A DNA stretch of 63,280 bases from Dinochytrium kinnereticum. Its lineage: Eukaryota > Chytridiomycota > Chytridiomycetes > Chytridiales > Chytridiaceae. This document shows positions 59,451-63,280 of this stretch, piece by piece (the stretch's first letter is position 1; every line of letters starts with the position of its first letter). The notes below the pieces were generated by a model that did not search any database, was not told the origin of the DNA, and worked only from the letters and a program-made list of their open reading frames with translations. The position numbers were made by a program, and so were the translations under genes. Location of the stretch: positions 1,049-64,328 of the forward strand of contig JADGJT010000106.1 in the NCBI GenBank assembly GCA_027604005.1, given 5' to 3'.

Positions 59451-62400
59451 ATGGCCAACTGCATCCACATCGCCACGACCTCGCTGACGCCCCCATCGGC
59501 ATCTTCGAGAGTCCACAAAGAGGAATGCACTCAGTGCTTTGATGGTCATGTTAGTTATAATTTCTTTTTTATAAACGACCCCTCCACCTTCCGCCGTATG
59601 TGCATGCAGTCTGACATTTGAGATTGCAACTAGGACTCCGACGACGGCGTGGATGTCTGTCTTTCATGTTTCAACGGCGGCTGTAGAAGCGACCGAGCGC
59701 ACTCAAAGCTTCATTACCAAAAGTATTCGCATCCGCTTGTGCTTAACATGAAGCGTGTGCTGAAGCCAAAGAGGGTGAGTTTTCGTTGAGGTTTATCGGA
59801 CCTCTTTTTTTTTTAAAAGTATCTGATACCAACCTCTCCTTGATCTTATATTAAATATTTTTGCTATGGGGTTTTAGGGTGATGAGCCACCTCAGAAGAT
59901 TACGAAACTAGCGATACAGGCGGAGAACGATGAGGAGAAGTATGATATCCTAACTTCTGTTCGATGCTACGCTTGTGGGGATATTGAAGTGGATGCGACG
60001 AATGTTGGTTCCCATTTTTCCTTTTTTTTTGTAGTCATAGTCTTGATGAATGATCTGTGTTGAAATTTCTTTTTGTCTCAGCTCAAGTCTGTTGTAGAGG
60101 GCGTGAAGAATGCACTTTCGTCAAAGAAGCAATCTGACATTAAGGCATGGGAAGAGGAGATTGTTTCCTGCGATCATATCAAGAATTTGAAGCAAGGGGA
60201 GCCAAAGAAGCTTCAAGCTCAAGGTACTTTTGATTTGCTCAGAGAGATTTTCTTTATTATTATGTATTATATTGACTTTTTGTCTGTTTCCAAGGATCTC
60301 ATTGCAATGACTGCGATATCAGCGAAAACCTTTGGCTGTGCATGGTTTGTGGAAACCTCGGCTGCGGTCGTCAGCAATACGGCGGTGTTGGAGGAAATGG
60401 ACATGGAGTTGCTCACTTTCAGGCAACTGGCCATACGGCGTCCGTGAAAACTGGCACGATTACGCCAGAGGGAACTGCAGGTAATTTTATTTCGCCTTTC
60501 ATTGGTCTCTTCAACTGTTTTCTGATGCCTTCTTGATCAGATGCGTATTGCTATCTCTGCGATGAAGAGCGGCTAGATCCTGATCTTGGCCACCATCTTG
60601 CCAATTTCGGCATCAATCTCATGTCACAGCAAAAGACGGAAAAGAGTGTTGCAGAACTGGTGTGCATTGGAAAGCCTTTTTCTCTTTTTGCCTTTTTGTT
60701 TTCTTTGTTCTGCTATTATTATCATTATTATTATTATTATTATTATTATTTTTTTTTTTATTTTTTTTTTTATAGTTTTTATTGAAATTCTGTCAGCGAC
60801 TCACACACTTTTGTAGCAACTTGAGCAGAATCTGAAGTTTGACTTTAGCATGACAACCGAGGACGGAAAAGATCTTACCCCTCTTTTCGGGCCAGGCTAC
60901 ACTGGCCTTAAGAACCTCGGAAACACGTAAATTTCATCTCCATGGCTACATATGCCCTAACACAACCCCCTTTCCCATAGATGTTACATGGCCTCCGTGC
61001 TTCAGACGGTGTTCGCGATCCCTTCTTTCGGGGAGAGGTTTGACGATTTCATCCACCCCGAATGCATCCTGATCTTATCGTCCCCAGATATTCATCACCT
61101 GGTCAAGACCATATTCGGACCTGCCGAAGCGACGCTGCTCAATGCTATCATTGCCAAATGGCAAAACTCTGCGATGGCTTGCTCAGCGGTCGATACTCCC
61201 TCCCTATCGTGAATGACGAGGGGGAGATTCGCGGACAGGATGGCATCTCTCCGGTCATGTTTAAGAGCTTGATTGGGAAAGGGCATTCTGAGTTCTCGAG
61301 CATGCGGCAACAGGTTCAATTGCTTTCTCAAAAGTTATCGTAAGACTTGACCAATATATATACATTTTTTTTCACGTGATAGGACGCGCAAGAGTTCTTC
61401 CAGCACCTCCTTAAGACGATTGAGCAGAAGGAGCGCACGAGCGGGAGTGACCCCACCGATGTGTTCAAGTTTGCGACGGAGCAGCGGTTGCAGTGCTCAG
61501 AGTGCTTGAACGTTCGGTACAAGAAGGACAGTGGCGTCACGCTTCTTCAGATGCCGGTAGCAGCGAAGAAGGATCCGAACGCTGATCCTGCGGAAGACAT
61601 TTACCTTCCTGTCACCTTTGAAGAATGCCTAGAGACGTTTTGTAGTCCTGAAGGAAGGTCTTTCAAATGCTCGACCTGCAAGAAAGAGACGTTGCTGACT
61701 TGGTACTTGATCCTTCTAGTTTGGTTTTGTCTTTTTGCTTCTTTTTTTTTCTTTTGTGGGAGGACACTTTTAATTATTTTCTTTTTTTTTACTTTTTCGG
61801 GTTGGTTCACAGCACAACAAAGTTCGCCACATTCCCAAAAGTTCTGGTCACTCCAATGAACCGTTTCGTCATTGGCTCAGACTACGTGATGAAGAAGCTC
61901 AGTGAGTCCAAACCCCTTTTCAAAGAAAAGATGAAAAAAATCCCCTCACTAACCAACCCACTATTCTTCTAAAATAAAAACAAAAACAAAAAAGACGTTG
62001 ACATCAAAACGCCTCTCTCCCTCGACCTGACCCCCTTCAAAGGCACCGGTCTCCAAAGCAACGAGACGCCATTCCCGGAGGAAGCCGAAGGTTGACCCTC
62101 TCACCCAAATGTCCCCCCACCCCGAACCCCCTCCCGACTTTCTCTTACCCGAACCAATCAGCATCAAAAGCGCCTGAAGTCAGCACCGAGGCCCTCTCCC
62201 AGCTGATGGCGATGGGCTTCACAGAGCTTCGATCCACAAAGGCTCTCCTGAAAACCGGGAACAATGGCGCCGACATCGCAATGTCATGGCTCTTTGAGCA
62301 CTTGGAGGATCCAGGTGAATCGGCTGATGTTTTTGTTTTTGGAGATTTTTCAATGAACGGCTAACCTTTCACTTTATGTTCCATGTCATGAAAAGACATT

Positions 62401-62924
62401 GACGATCCAATTGAGACCAGCGGCGGTGCAGGCGGCAGCAGTGACCCTTCAGAGGGTGAATTGGCCCAATTGATGGACATGGGGTTCACCCTCCTCCAAG
62501 CCAAAAAGGCCATGAAAGAGACCGTAAGACCTTCCGTCCCTACTCCCCTCCCCACAAAACAACCACAAAACCCCCAACCCTAACCCACCCCTTTTTCCCC
62601 GCCGGTTCCCTCTTCCAGAACAACAATGTCGAACGCGCGGTGGACTGGCTCTTCAATCACGCCCATGAGGTCATGGACGAAGACATGGCCGAGGCCCCCG
62701 CCTCAACCTCCCCCTCGGCGATCCAAGACGACGCAGGGCCAGCCAGATACGATCTGATGGCGTTCATCTCTCATCGTGGTCCGTCCGCTCATTGCGGTCA
62801 TTATGTGGCTCATGTGAAGGTTGGAAGTGGTTGGGTGCTGTTCAATGATAATAAGGTCGTGGAGGTGGAGAATGTGGAGAAGGCGGCAAAGGAGGCCTAT
62901 ATTTTCTTTTATGTTAGGCAGTGA
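59451..62924 (+). CDS. UBP14: ubiquitin carboxyl-terminal hydrolase, USP5/Ubp14 family
   Basis: Disassembles free polyubiquitin chains to recycle ubiquitin. Fifteen exons: 59451-59549, 59634-59774, 59878-60003, 60082-60223, 60295-60480, 60541-60659, 60817-60926, 60981-61037, 61088-61313, 61383-61702, 61813-61901, 61995-62090, 62162-62314, 62396-62523, 62619-62924, giving 765 aa. N-terminal variant zinc finger (VHKEECTQCFD, DVCLSCFNGGC), then ZnF-UBP (SHCNDCDISENLWLCMVCGNLGCGRQ, HFQATGHTASVKTGTITPEG). The catalytic Cys box is PGYTGLKNLGNTCYMASVLQ. Two UBA domains are inserted in the catalytic fold (SQLMAMGFTELRSTKALLKTGNN; AQLMDMGFTLLQAKKAMKETNNNVERAVDWLF). The His box is HRGPSAHCGHYVAHVK with YIFFYVRQ at the end. 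The first coding ATG at 59451 is close to the conserved RVHKEEC, so a little N-terminal sequence may be missing. Intron 61038-61087 restores the frame between SFGER and YSSPGQDH. Confidence 0.96.
60713..60750 (+). repeat. (ATT)n microsatellite in a USP5/Ubp14 intron
   Basis: About twelve ATT units followed by a T run inside the intron 60660-60816. Confidence 0.9.
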
Positions 62925-63280
62925 ATGAAGGGATGATGGGGTGGTTGGTTGTTGCTTGTGTTTGTTTGTTTTTTTTTCTATTCTTGGGGATGTGGGAGGG
63001 GAATTCCCTCTTCTACGTAGATATATATATATATATTATATCATATATGAAAAACATGTATTAAGTTTTTAAACACCATCAAAGATAATAAATAATCAAG
63101 CAAAAGGATAAAGAAAAATGCTGGTTATATCTTCCTCCTCAGGAACCCCCCCCCCCCACACCTCCTCAAAAACGAAAAAAACAAACAAAAATCTATTTAC
63201 ACACAAATATCAAAAAGCCAAAAAAGAAAAAAAAAAAACAGGAGAAAAAAGATATAAAAGAAAGCAAATGAAGAACAGAC
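62925..63280. other. 3' flank of Ubp14 gene, right window edge
   Basis: 356 nt of AT-rich sequence with a TA microsatellite (63019-63046) and a run of twelve C (63146-63157), then A-rich to the window end. No coding frame seen. Confidence 0.5.

Noticed and set aside
60981..61212. Unspliced reading through 61038-61087 in Ubp14 (a frame with FDDFIHPE)
   Set aside because: It loses the conserved QMAKLCDGLLSGRYS block; removing the 50-nt GT-AG intron restores alignment to USP5.
62571..62590. Telomere-like CCCAACCCTAACCC
   Set aside because: Only about two units, lying inside a Ubp14 intron; no array and coding sequence continues on both sides.

Overview
This is a gene-dense, intron-rich nuclear segment from a fungus that makes a motile flagellum, most likely Chytridiomycota, with Blastocladiomycota as the alternative. 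Two things support this. Fungal-type genes are present: a tandem 6-phosphofructokinase with an N-terminal extra domain, a Ubp14/USP5 deubiquitinase, a PCID2/Csn12 PCI protein and an SUV39-type SET methyltransferase. In the same window lie genes known only from ciliated eukaryotes: ZMYND10 (dynein-arm assembly), an axonemal-type giant protein built from ASH/MSP (HYDIN-like) repeats, and the ciliary kinase MOK. The standard genetic code, short GT-AG introns (about 40-180 nt) and very short intergenic gaps hold throughout. I found no rRNA, tRNA, transposon or CRISPR. Exon models were built by hand: splice sites were chosen so that conserved protein motifs stay in frame, and exon lengths sum to whole codons.

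Layout. 1-0.7 kb: 3' part of a DUF2237 gene. 1.4-2 kb: a 203-aa unknown. 2.2-7.0 kb, minus strand: a thiamine-pyrophosphate-type mitochondrial carrier, directly downstream of an SUV39-like histone methyltransferase. Both contain micro-exons (7 nt; 6 and 13 nt). 7.4-8.0 kb: an SH3BGRL thioredoxin-fold protein divergent from the SET gene, with an 18-bp inverted repeat between them. 8.3-12.7 kb: alanyl-tRNA synthetase, with two in-frame starts that look like mitochondrial and cytosolic forms. 13.1-30.0 kb: a flagellar block. A 12-kb minus-strand gene codes for an approximately 3,800-aa ARM/ASH protein. It shares a 45-bp head-to-head promoter with ZMYND10, and MOK follows tail-to-tail.

30.6-37.9 kb: PCID2-type PCI protein, SLC25A44-like carrier, an unknown membrane protein and an F-box/LRR protein. 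38.7-43.5 kb, minus strand: an unassigned helical protein and a membrane-anchored PLOD-type glycosyltransferase. 43.9-48.9 kb: a SET-MYND (SMYD) protein, a protein ending in a universal-stress-like domain, and a small single-pass protein. 49.5-53.2 kb: phosphofructokinase, whose upstream region has five ACGCGT boxes. 53.4-54.2 kb: a putative secreted protein. 54.6-59.2 kb: a divergent pair of intronless F-box genes (ankyrin and LRR). 59.5-62.9 kb: USP5/Ubp14.

The most interesting material is the flagellar gene block with its minimal bidirectional promoter, the cluster of micro-exons, the dual-start AlaRS and the ACGCGT cluster upstream of phosphofructokinase.
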